This document shows, in pieces, positions 1 to 5,210 of a stretch of DNA of 5,210 nucleotides; positions within the stretch are counted from its first letter, which is position 1, and every line of letters starts with the position of its first letter. This DNA comes from Bacteroidota bacterium. Its GTDB lineage: Bacteria; Bacteroidota; Ignavibacteria; Ignavibacteriales; Ignavibacteriaceae. Below the pieces are notes generated by a model. That model searched no databases. It was not told the DNA's origin and saw nothing but the letters and a program-made list of their open reading frames with translations. Location of the stretch: the NCBI GenBank assembly GCA_023433685.1, contig JAEYUD010000207.1, positions 1 through 5,210 of the forward strand, given 5' to 3'. A program made the position numbers and the translations under genes.

Positions 1-1990
1 GAATATCTTTTATATCTCCACGGATAAAAGCCTCTACCGCAAAACGGGCAATGTCGACTGGCTGGTGAAGCTTGTTTTTCCGCTGGCAACAAATGAAAAC
101 ATAAGCAAGATCGAGGCATTTAAAGATACCGGGGAATTGCTGGTTGCCACTTCAACCGGGAATGTTTACAGAAGTACCAATGACGGCACGACCTGGTTGC
201 CCTCGATAAGTACGGTCGGTAACATCAACCAGCTTGAAATTCACGACACGAACAGCATCTCATTCTCAATCCCGGGAACAGGGCAAAGCAGGGTCTTCAC
301 TTCCCACAACAGGGGACTCACTTGGGACTCCCTCGTTGTCCCCTTCGCTATCGCTGAAATTCACATGTCTTCGAGGCTGAATGGAGTGGTAAAATCAACC
401 TCTTCCCAACTTTTCCACACTTCTGATGGAATGCAGAGTTGGACCCTCATCCCCTCACTCAATCCATTTCTACTGGGTTTAACCGGTGAGGGAAACGCGC
501 TGTTGATAACATCCGGTGCCCTGATCTACACATCTTCCAATTCCGGTGAAAACTGGGAGCTAAACTCAGAGCTTAATACAAATGCCATCAGGGATATCGA
601 AGTGCTTGCCGACAATTCCGCTTATGCCCTCACAGGGACGGGGGGGTTATATCGCTCAGGGAATTTCGGAATGACATGGCAACTGATCATAGACTCACTT
701 TCACCCAACCTCACACGTATCACAAGAGAGGGCGACACTTCGTTTCTTATCCACACTCCCCCCGGCGGGATGGTGCTCAGATACAACGCCGCGAACGGGG
801 TGCTTACTGACATTACAGCAGCATTTCCCCCTTTCGATCAGATGATATACAGTTACGGAAATTCTCTCTTTGCCATAAAGAACAAGAGCAATATACACTA
901 CTCCGGCGACCACGGGCTGACATGGACCACAAGAACCGTCCCCGATACGGCAAATGTAAACTATTTCTTCGCCGCCGACTCATTCTTCTATATCGGCAGC
1001 GACAACGGTACCTTCTACGAATCATCAGACCGGGGCGCAACTTGGTCATCTAAAAGATTAAGCACTATTGCCAACGACAAGATCCTGTTTATTTACCGTA
1101 ACGGTCTCAGGCTTTGGGCCTGCTCAAAGCTGAGCAAAATGTACTTTTCGAAAGACGGCGGGATCATCTGGACACCTATTGAATATAAAAACACAAACCG
1201 GGCCTTTTATTGCCACAAAAACCTCTGGCTGATGCAGGTTACCGAAAACGAAGTGGTTCAGACCGGAGATGAGGGAAGAACATGGCAACAGACGCTCTTT
1301 TTCCCCGCCCAGATCGTGATCAATTCGGTTAAAGTGAATTCCCGCGGCTTCGGGCTGATGCTAACCTCAGACGGTAAAATATTACGGATGCACAACGGCG
1401 GTCTCCCGGTTGAACTCACCTCCTTCAATGCCGAAGTGGTGCCGGCCGGGGTTCTACTCGGTTGGGAAACAGCCTCTGAGACCAATAATCACGGGTTTTA
1501 CATACAAAGAAGAAACAGCGGAACCTGGAGTGACCTCGCGTTCATCCCGGGAAAAGGCACCTCGACCGAACTTAACACCTACTCATGGCATGACGATCTG
1601 AAACCGCAGAGGGGTGATACAAATTTCTACCGTCTGAAGCAGGTTGACCTCTCGGGTGAGTTCTCATACAGCAACGAAGTAGCGGTCGGTTTCTCACCTT
1701 ACACCCTCGAGCTTGATCAAAATTTCCCCAACCCATTCACTATAAACGGTGATGGTTCAGGCAGCCGGACAGTGATCCGCTTTCGCCTGCCTGAAGAGGG
1801 TTTCGCGACACTTAAAGTGTACGACTCCCGCGGCAGAGTGGTTGAAGAGCTCTTCTCGGGCCACGCTAATGCCGGTGAGTACTCTTTCGGTTTCCCGTCG
1901 GCCGGCACTTCACCCGCAAGCGGGGTTTATTTCTACGAGCTCAAGTTCAACGGGGGTGTAAAGCGGGGGAAGATGCTGCTGCTGAGGTGA
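1..1990 (+). CDS. Secreted Asp-box (BNR) beta-propeller protein with T9SS C-terminal sorting domain, 5' partial
   Basis: The frame is open from base 2, giving 662 visible residues; the N-terminus and presumably a signal peptide lie before the window. The GTG at 65 is not taken as the start because the codons before it already encode propeller-like sequence (FYISTDKSLYR). Asp-box motifs (S/T-x-D/N-x-G-x-x-W) recur about every 40 residues: STNDGTTW (58-65), SHNRGLTW, a degenerate TSDGMQSW, SSNSGENW, SGNFGMTW, SGDHGLTW, SSDRGATW, SKDGGIIW and TGDEGRTW (421-428). They mark a sialidase/VPS10-like propeller, but no sialidase catalytic set was recognised, so no enzyme activity is claimed. Residues 468-564 form the LPVELTSF / YRLKQVD Fn3-like module common in Bacteroidota secreted proteins. 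Residues 567-662 are a type A T9SS sorting domain (NFPNPF, LKVYDSRGRVV, SGVYFYEL, ending KMLLLR). By family knowledge this domain routes a protein across the outer membrane to the cell surface or medium and is usually cleaved. The ligand is unknown. Nothing links it functionally to the downstream cluster. Confidence 0.93.
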   Translation, partial: NIFYISTDKSLYRKTGNVDWLVKLVFPLATNENISKIEAFKDTGELLVATSTGNVYRSTNDGTTWLPSISTVGNINQLEIHDTNSISFSIPGTGQSRVFTSHNRGLTWDSLVVPFAIAEIHMSSRLNGVVKSTSSQLFHTSDGMQSWTLIPSLNPFLLGLTGEGNALLITSGALIYTSSNSGENWELNSELNTNAIRDIEVLADNSAYALTGTGGLYRSGNFGMTWQLIIDSLSPNLTRITREGDTSFLIHTPPGGMVLRYNAANGVLTDITAAFPPFDQMIYSYGNSLFAIKNKSNIHYSGDHGLTWTTRTVPDTANVNYFFAADSFFYIGSDNGTFYESSDRGATWSSKRLSTIANDKILFIYRNGLRLWACSKLSKMYFSKDGGIIWTPIEYKNTNRAFYCHKNLWLMQVTENEVVQTGDEGRTWQQTLFFPAQIVINSVKVNSRGFGLMLTSDGKILRMHNGGLPVELTSFNAEVVPAGVLLGWETASETNNHGFYIQRRNSGTWSDLAFIPGKGTSTELNTYSWHDDLKPQRGDTNFYRLKQVDLSGEFSYSNEVAVGFSPYTLELDQNFPNPFTINGDGSGSRTVIRFRLPEEGFATLKVYDSRGRVVEELFSGHANAGEYSFGFPSAGTSPASGVYFYELKFNGGVKRGKMLLLR

Positions 1991-2000
1991 TGTGGAGGGA

Positions 2001-2017
2001 CCCCCCCCAAAAAAAAA
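2001..2017. repeat. C8A9 homopolymer run between genes
   Basis: Eight C are followed directly by nine A, 10 bases after the stop codon of the propeller gene. The run is noncoding. It does not form a convincing terminator hairpin: the preceding GGGA could pair with the C run only with an unstable loop. It could be slippage-prone in vivo or a place where sequencing miscounts bases. No function is assigned. Confidence 0.6.
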
Positions 2018-2029
2018 GAATCCCATCAA

Positions 2030-2073
2030 GATTTTAAGCCAATTTTAATTTAGTGTAAAGGAGCCTTAAAGGG
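2030..2073 (+). promoter_or_regulatory. Operator-like array of four 11-bp phased repeats upstream of the DUF2231 gene
   Basis: Cores resembling TTAAGG occur at exact 11-bp steps: TTAAGC at 2034, TTAATT at 2045, TAAAGG at 2056 and TAAAGG at 2067. The 10-mer AGCCTTAAAG (2062-2071) recurs identically at 4725-4734, upstream of the rubrerythrin gene. OmpR/PhoB-family regulators bind head-to-tail to direct repeats of about 11 bp, and one is encoded 570 bases downstream. Assigning the array to that regulator, as autoregulation of its operon, is inference. The repeats are imperfect and AT-rich, so phased A/T tracts causing DNA curvature are an alternative. Confidence 0.5.
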
Positions 2074-2081
2074 TGACGGGG

Positions 2082-2090
2082 TTAGATTTG
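2082..2090 (+). promoter_or_regulatory. Bacteroidota-type -7 promoter element (TAnnTTTG) for the DUF2231 gene
   Basis: TTAGATTTG contains an exact match to the TAnnTTTG element known for Bacteroidota primary sigma factors (2083-2090). It lies 18 nt after the last CCTT of the repeat array, the position expected for activation from an adjacent upstream site. No clear -33 TTG element is seen, which fits activator dependence. Transcription would start near 2095, leaving a leader of roughly 17 nt that would include the ribosome binding site. The TATAAA at 2091-2096 is a possible alternative -10. Confidence 0.42.
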
Positions 2091-2097
2091 TATAAAA

Positions 2098-2106
2098 GAA
2101 AGGAAA
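2098..2106 (+). promoter_or_regulatory. Ribosome binding site deciding the DUF2231 start
   Basis: GAAAGGAAA, with GGA at 2102-2104, sits 7 nt before ATG 2112. This selects ATG 2112 over the in-frame GTG at 2073, which overlaps the operator-like array and would add 13 polar residues ahead of the conserved LHPIIVHFP motif. Confidence 0.7.
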
Positions 2107-2111
2107 TTTTC

Positions 2112-2603
2112 ATGTTCGATACAAGTCATCTTCACCCCATAATCGTTCACTTCCCTATCGCGCTGCTGATAACGGGTTTCCTGTTTGAAGTGGCGGGTCT
2201 GATAATCAAAAAAGAATTTTTCAGCAAGGCAGGGTTCTATCTGCTGGTGCTCGGAAGTGCAGGCGTTCTGGCGGCTTACCTCTCCGGGCAGAATGCCGGA
2301 TCTGGTATCGAGGAGGCAGGTCCGCTTAAAGACGCGCTTGAACTCCACGAAGACGCGGCACTTCTTGCTGCAATTCTCTCCGGTGTTGCGCTCGCGGTAC
2401 GGATCGGCCTCGTATTCTACAAGAAGTATCAGGGCGCGCTCAAATACGTCTCAGTGTTTCTCTTTCTCATGGCAGTTCTCGCGATCGGAAGAACGGGCTA
2501 TTACGGCGGTGACCTGGTTTACAAACACGCTGCCGGTGTTCAGTTCGATCTTGGGCTTGGCACGGAGAACACAAACGGGACCACACAGCCCGATAATGAT
2601 TAA
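2112..2603 (+). CDS. DUF2231-family four-helix inner-membrane protein
   Basis: The product has 163 residues, a usual size for the DUF2231 family, whose biochemical role is not established. The hallmark N-terminal motif LHPIIVHFPIAL is at residues 7-18. Four hydrophobic segments follow at about 11-31, 40-57, 81-103 and 110-128, and after the last one comes the conserved GYYGGDLVYKHAAGV block (129-143). The tail is short and polar, rich in Asn and Thr. Histidines H8, H13, H79 and H139 lie at or near helix ends in family-conserved positions. They could ligate heme or a metal, but that is inference. ATG 2112 is chosen for its ribosome binding site and the position of the family motif. The gene lies 39 nt upstream of the response regulator on the same strand and is probably its operon partner. 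The 11-bp repeat array and TAnnTTTG element just upstream suggest control by that regulator. Family assignment is strong; function is open. Confidence 0.88.
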   Translation: MFDTSHLHPIIVHFPIALLITGFLFEVAGLIIKKEFFSKAGFYLLVLGSAGVLAAYLSGQNAGSGIEEAGPLKDALELHEDAALLAAILSGVALAVRIGLVFYKKYQGALKYVSVFLFLMAVLAIGRTGYYGGDLVYKHAAGVQFDLGLGTENTNGTTQPDND

Positions 2604-2608
2604 ATTTG
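2601..2608 (+). promoter_or_regulatory. Possible secondary promoter element ahead of the response regulator
   Basis: TAAATTTG matches TAnnTTTG and overlaps the TAA stop of the DUF2231 gene. It would start transcription near 2613, about 30 nt before the regulator ATG. No -33 partner and no 11-bp repeat array precede it. In AT-rich sequence a chance match is quite possible, so this is only a candidate for low constitutive expression of the two-component pair. Confidence 0.2.
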
Positions 2609-2642
2609 AATCTGAATAAATTATTTTTAGCGCGCGAGTTTT

Positions 2643-3311
2643 ATGAGATTACTGGTTATTGAGGATGAGCCCGGGATAGCGAATTTTATCCGCGACGGTC
2701 TCTCTGAAGAAGGATTTTCTGTTGATGTTTCAGAAGACGGAACGAAGGGTTCGGTATTTGCCCTCGAGAATGAATATGACATCGTTCTGCTCGACTGGAT
2801 GCTCCCTGGCCTTAGCGGCATAGAGGTTCTGCGGAAGATCAGAAAAGAAAAACCTTCTCTTCCTGTAATCATGCTGACAGCTAAAGATACCGTTCAGGAT
2901 ACCGTGTTCGGTCTTGAGGCGGGAGCGAACGACTATATTAAGAAGCCTTTCGCTTTTGCCGAACTCCTCGCCAGGATCCGGGTTCAGCTGCGAAGCAACG
3001 AGGAAGAGCCGGGCATCCTTCAACTCGGTGAAATAGAAATGAACCTTCAGAACTACCAGGTAACCTCTGAGGGAAGGCAAGTGCCGCTTACCCAAAAAGA
3101 GTTCGCCCTTCTCGAGTATCTAATACGCAACAAAGGGAAGGTTTGCACCCGGACGAGAATAATTGAACACGTTTGGGATATCCACTTCGAATACGACAAA
3201 TCCGTCATCGATGTCTACATTAACTTCCTTCGTAAAAAACTTGAGATCGGTAAGGGAACCGCTTCGATCGCCACGATCAGGGGAGTCGGGTATATGGCAA
3301 CTGAAGAATGA
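2643..3311 (+). CDS. OmpR/PhoB-family DNA-binding response regulator, CusR/CopR-like
   Basis: The product has 222 residues, the normal length for the family. The receiver domain (1-117) has the acidic pocket E7/D8, phosphoacceptor D51 in LLDWMLPG, T79, Y98 and K101 in the KKPF motif, so it looks fully competent for phosphorylation. The KPFAFAELLARIR stretch at the receiver end closely resembles the CusR/CopR metal-responsive branch; the actual signal is not shown by the sequence. The C-terminal winged helix (about 125-222) has LTQKEFALLEYL, the recognition-helix region SVIDVYINFLRKKL and the closing TIRGVGYM wing. ATG 2643 is the only start that gives the full receiver. No strong Shine-Dalgarno sequence precedes it (only GCGAG), as is common in this lineage. 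It lies 39 nt after the DUF2231 gene and overlaps the kinase gene by four bases (ATGA). The 11-bp phased repeat arrays at 2030-2073 and 4703-4746 are its likely targets, by inference. Confidence 0.95.
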   Translation: MRLLVIEDEPGIANFIRDGLSEEGFSVDVSEDGTKGSVFALENEYDIVLLDWMLPGLSGIEVLRKIRKEKPSLPVIMLTAKDTVQDTVFGLEAGANDYIKKPFAFAELLARIRVQLRSNEEEPGILQLGEIEMNLQNYQVTSEGRQVPLTQKEFALLEYLIRNKGKVCTRTRIIEHVWDIHFEYDKSVIDVYINFLRKKLEIGKGTASIATIRGVGYMATEE

Positions 3312-4699
3312 AAAATGTGAAGTTCCGTGAAAGGATCGCCATCCTCTACACCCTTCTTACGGCGTTTATTATCGCGATTCTCCTGGCGACGATCTACTTT
3401 ATTGTCCACTCCACCGTTTACAGTCACCTTGATGATGATCTTAACACCGAACTTGAAGAGATTTCCAACAGCCTGGTTGCATTTGATGACAGTCTGATCT
3501 ATACCAACAGGTTCGAGTGGAGCGAGCAGGAGCACTCACAGGTTGAGATCAACCCCACTTTCATCCAGGTTTTCAGTCCCGATGGAAAAGTTCTGCGGAA
3601 GACCGGCAATCTGAAAGCCGAGCAGCTCACTTTTCTCGAAAAGAAGAAAGCCAATGTTTACGTTGACGGCTCCCTCTCAAACTCACCTATAAGGCAGGTT
3701 CAGGCACCATTTCTCTCAGATCAGGGGAAAACCGTCGCCTACATTTCGGTTGCCATATCTAAAAAAGAGTCGTCTTTGGTACTCGATAATCTGAAGAAAA
3801 GCCTATTGATCTCTTACCCGCTCGTTCTACTTGGTTTGTTCATTGCATCACGCATAATAGCCGGAAGGGCGATAGCCCCGATAGATAAAGTTATAAAAAC
3901 GGCGGAGAAGATATCGAAAGAGAACCTTTCAGACAGGATCGAAGTGCCGGAAAGAAAAGATGAACTGCACACTCTTTCGGTTACAATAAATGACCTTCTC
4001 GAACGTCTTGAGGATGTGGTGCAGCGTGAAAAACAGTTCACTGCCGACGCATCACACGAACTGCGCACTCCCCTTTCTATCATTAAGGGAACGCTCGAAG
4101 TGCTGAACCGGAAGCCCCGCGAGATTGAGCAGTATATGGAAAAGATCGACTACGTTATCGGCGAGGTTGACAGGGTCTCCTCCCTGATCGACAGCCTTCT
4201 TGAGCTCGCGAGACTTGAGTCGGGCAAGGTGGCCCCGGATATCGTAATGTTTGATATCTCCGGCATAACACAAGGTATTGCAGAGCGGTTCCGCGCTTCA
4301 GCACGCTCCCGGAAAATGGAGCTCGACCTTCACCTCCCCGAAGGGCTCGAAGTGAATGCCGACCCCTCAATGTGCGATATCATGATCTCGAACATAATCT
4401 CAAACGCGATCAAGTACTCGCTTGAAGGTGATAAAATCGAAATTAAAACCGGCACACGCCCGGGCTCGGTTTTTTGTTCCGTTACCGATCATGGTGCCGG
4501 AATTGATGAGGAGCATATTCAGAAGATATTCGACCGGTTTTACCGTGCCGATTCATCGCGGGGCGCGAAAACCGGGGGTAAAGGGCTTGGTCTCTCAATA
4601 ACTAAAAAACTTGCTGATCTTCAGAATGTAACTCTTGAACTCTCAAGCACCCCGGGAAAAGAGACGGTTTTCACGCTTTTATTCCCCGCCACTTCCTGA
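3308..4699 (+). CDS. Membrane-bound HAMP sensor histidine kinase, partner of the upstream regulator
   Basis: The product has 463 residues, of ordinary length. Transmembrane segment 1 spans about 9-33. A periplasmic sensor region of about 130 residues (34-163) follows, rich in Asp and Glu near its start and carrying H76, with no recognised domain. Transmembrane segment 2 is at about 165-184, followed by a HAMP linker (185-237). The HisKA domain has its phosphoacceptor at H250 in FTADASHELRTPLS. The ATPase domain has the N box NIISNAIKYS (N362, N366), the G1 box DHGAG (394-398), the F box IFDRFYR (407-413) and the G2 box GGKGLGLS (423-430). All catalytic motifs are intact. The start codon overlaps the regulator stop (ATGA at 3308-3311), indicating translational coupling, and only weak Shine-Dalgarno sequence is seen. 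Domain order and the regulator's resemblance suggest a CusS-like envelope sensor of metal or redox state, but the ligand cannot be read from the sequence. Confidence 0.95.
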   Translation: MKNVKFRERIAILYTLLTAFIIAILLATIYFIVHSTVYSHLDDDLNTELEEISNSLVAFDDSLIYTNRFEWSEQEHSQVEINPTFIQVFSPDGKVLRKTGNLKAEQLTFLEKKKANVYVDGSLSNSPIRQVQAPFLSDQGKTVAYISVAISKKESSLVLDNLKKSLLISYPLVLLGLFIASRIIAGRAIAPIDKVIKTAEKISKENLSDRIEVPERKDELHTLSVTINDLLERLEDVVQREKQFTADASHELRTPLSIIKGTLEVLNRKPREIEQYMEKIDYVIGEVDRVSSLIDSLLELARLESGKVAPDIVMFDISGITQGIAERFRASARSRKMELDLHLPEGLEVNADPSMCDIMISNIISNAIKYSLEGDKIEIKTGTRPGSVFCSVTDHGAGIDEEHIQKIFDRFYRADSSRGAKTGGKGLGLSITKKLADLQNVTLELSSTPGKETVFTLLFPATS

Positions 4700-4702
4700 T
4701 GC

Positions 4703-4746
4703 CCTTTTAAGGCTTTTTTAAGGAAGCCTTAAAGTTCCTTTTAGAA
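4703..4746 (+). promoter_or_regulatory. Operator-like array of four 11-bp phased repeats upstream of the rubrerythrin gene
   Basis: Cores occur at exact 11-bp steps: TTAAGG at 4707, TTAAGG at 4718, TTAAAG at 4729 and TTTAGA at 4740, each preceded by a C/T-rich stretch. A weaker fifth copy (CCTTTAGA, 4751-4758) is off phase by about 2 bp and runs into the promoter-like element. The third unit contains AGCCTTAAAG, identical to the 10-mer at 2062-2071 before the DUF2231 gene. The array starts 4 bases after the kinase stop codon. Tandem 11-bp direct repeats fit PhoB/OmpR-type binding, and the neighbouring regulator is the obvious candidate by inference. Because the core is nearly self-complementary, binding orientation cannot be decided by eye. 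Confidence 0.55.
4706..4733 (+). terminator. Ten-bp inverted repeat after the kinase gene, possible weak terminator
   Basis: Bases 4706-4715 (TTTAAGGCTT) pair perfectly with 4724-4733 (AAGCCTTAAA) around an 8-base loop. The stem is AU-rich with only three G-C pairs, and what follows (GTTCC then TTTT) is not a clean U-run, so an intrinsic terminator is doubtful. The stem consists of the same bases as repeat units 1 to 3 of the operator-like array, which may be its whole explanation. It could also serve both purposes. Confidence 0.3.
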
Positions 4747-4753
4747 TCCACCT

Positions 4754-4762
4754 TTAGATTGG
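4754..4762 (+). promoter_or_regulatory. Promoter-like element for the rubrerythrin gene
   Basis: TTAGATTGG matches the TTAGATTTG element before the DUF2231 gene at 8 of 9 bases and the TAnnTTTG consensus with one mismatch. It begins 17 nt after the CCTT of the last in-phase repeat, against 18 nt in the other promoter. The start site would fall near 4767, giving a leader of about 38 nt. The assignment rests on this parallel. Confidence 0.38.
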
Positions 4763-4790
4763 TACCATTAAGTTTTGTTAATTTCAAACC

Positions 4791-4798
4791 AAAAGGAA
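4791..4798 (+). promoter_or_regulatory. Ribosome binding site of the rubrerythrin gene
   Basis: AAAAGGAA lies with its GGA (4795-4797) 7 nt before ATG 4805. This is the same geometry as at the DUF2231 gene and supports ATG 4805 as the start, which in turn supports the signal peptide. Confidence 0.72.
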
Positions 4799-4804
4799 CC
4801 AATA

Positions 4805-5210
4805 ATGAGAACATTAAAAATTCTCCTTGCCGCGGCAATGATGCTGATTTTTGTAGCACCGGTTAATTCACATTCACACTCAAAGAATACCACTGAGAAC
4901 CTGAAAGAGGCTTTCAAGGGTGAGACCACCGCGAGCGCGAAATACGCGGCGTACGCCAAACAGGCAAAAAAAGAGGGTTACACAAAGATCGCCCTTCTGT
5001 TCGAAGCAGCTTCAAAAGCCGAGAACATCCACGCCAACAACCACAAGGCGGTGCTTGAGCAGATGGGTGTAAAAGTTGGCAAAATAACCCCCGAGTACAA
5101 GGTTGGAACCACAAAACAGAATCTTGAAGACGCCATCTCCGGGGAAGGTTATGAATCTTCAACAATGTACCCTGGTTTTATTAAAATTGCCGACAAGGAA
5201 GAGAACAACC
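4805..5210 (+). CDS. Exported rubrerythrin-family diiron protein, 3' partial
   Basis: The frame is open from ATG 4805 to the window end, giving 135 complete codons. Residues 1-22 form a Sec-type signal peptide: MRTLK, a hydrophobic core ILLAAAMMLIFVAPV, and a likely cleavage after VNS, leaving an HSHS-starting mature protein. There is no lipobox Cys and no twin arginine. From residue 31 the protein is a ferritin-like rubrerythrin domain with E40, E73-x-x-H76 and E114-x-x-E117. Their spacings of 33, 3, 41 and 3 match the diiron ligands E20, E53, H56, E94 and E97 of Desulfovibrio vulgaris rubrerythrin. The remaining ligand pair and any C-terminal rubredoxin domain fall beyond the window. Classical rubrerythrins reduce peroxide in the cytoplasm, so this one would act in the periplasm, with an unknown electron donor. 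It follows the kinase gene by 105 nt but has its own promoter-like region with the 11-bp repeat array, so it is probably a separate transcript under the same regulator. Confidence 0.9.
   Translation, partial: MRTLKILLAAAMMLIFVAPVNSHSHSKNTTENLKEAFKGETTASAKYAAYAKQAKKEGYTKIALLFEAASKAENIHANNHKAVLEQMGVKVGKITPEYKVGTTKQNLEDAISGEGYESSTMYPGFIKIADKEENN

Noticed and set aside
65..67. GTG as the start of the propeller gene
   Set aside because: The frame is open back to base 2, and residues before it resemble a propeller strand. No ribosome binding site or signal peptide follows it.
813..1049. Minus-strand Arg-rich open frame inside the propeller gene
   Set aside because: Its composition is that of a reverse-complement shadow of Asp-box coding sequence, and other minus-strand shadows overlap it.
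1994..2017. Intrinsic terminator formed by GGAGGGA and the C-run followed by A9
   Set aside because: The stem would have almost no loop, and the plus-strand tail is A, not U. In the minus orientation no gene converges on it.
2073..2111. GTG at 2073 as the DUF2231 start
   Set aside because: It overlaps the operator-like repeats and would place translation ahead of the promoter element. ATG 2112 has a good GGA at 7 nt and starts at the family motif.
2257..2619. Plus-strand 120-codon open frame
   Set aside because: It lies within the DUF2231 gene in another frame, has Ser/Arg-rich composition typical of shadow frames, and has no family signature.
2730..3095. Minus-strand 121-codon open frame
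   Set aside because: It is antisense to the well-conserved regulator gene, with no recognisable domain and no ribosome binding site seen.
4769..4777. TAAGTTTTG as a TAnnTTTG element before rubrerythrin
   Set aside because: It has one extra T in the spacer and does not share the spacing to the repeat array seen at the other promoter. TTAGATTGG at 4754 fits better.

Overview
The window most likely comes from a Bacteroidota/Chlorobiota-lineage bacterium, possibly Ignavibacteria or a relative. This is inferred from protein style, not from a marker gene. The first gene ends in a type IX secretion (T9SS) C-terminal sorting domain, preceded by the 'LPVELTSF...' module typical of that lineage. TAnnTTTG-type promoter elements also fit. 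All genes are on the plus strand.

Layout. Bases 1-1990 are the 3' part of a large secreted Asp-box (BNR) beta-propeller protein that begins before the window. A 121-base gap (1991-2111) holds a C8A9 homopolymer run, an array of 11-bp phased repeats and a likely promoter. Next is a compact cluster: a four-helix DUF2231 membrane protein (2112-2603), an OmpR/PhoB-family response regulator (2643-3311) and a HAMP sensor histidine kinase (3308-4699) joined to the regulator by an ATGA overlap. A 105-base gap (4700-4804) carries a second array of 11-bp phased repeats and a second promoter-like element. The window closes inside an exported rubrerythrin-type diiron protein (from 4805), which keeps five of the seven classical diiron ligands in the part visible.

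Most interesting point. The gaps before the DUF2231 gene and before the rubrerythrin gene share the same architecture. Each has four TTAAGG-like cores at 11-bp spacing, an identical 10-mer (AGCCTTAAAG), and a near-identical TTAGATT(T/G)G element 17-18 nt after the last CCTT. Tandem 11-bp direct repeats are the classical binding mode of PhoB/OmpR-family regulators, and such a regulator is encoded between the two sites. The inferred model is a self-contained envelope stress circuit. The kinase senses a periplasmic signal (metal, peroxide or redox), and the regulator activates its own operon, including the DUF2231 membrane protein, and the exported rubrerythrin. The propeller gene upstream is probably unrelated. 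No RNA genes, mobile elements or CRISPR arrays were seen.
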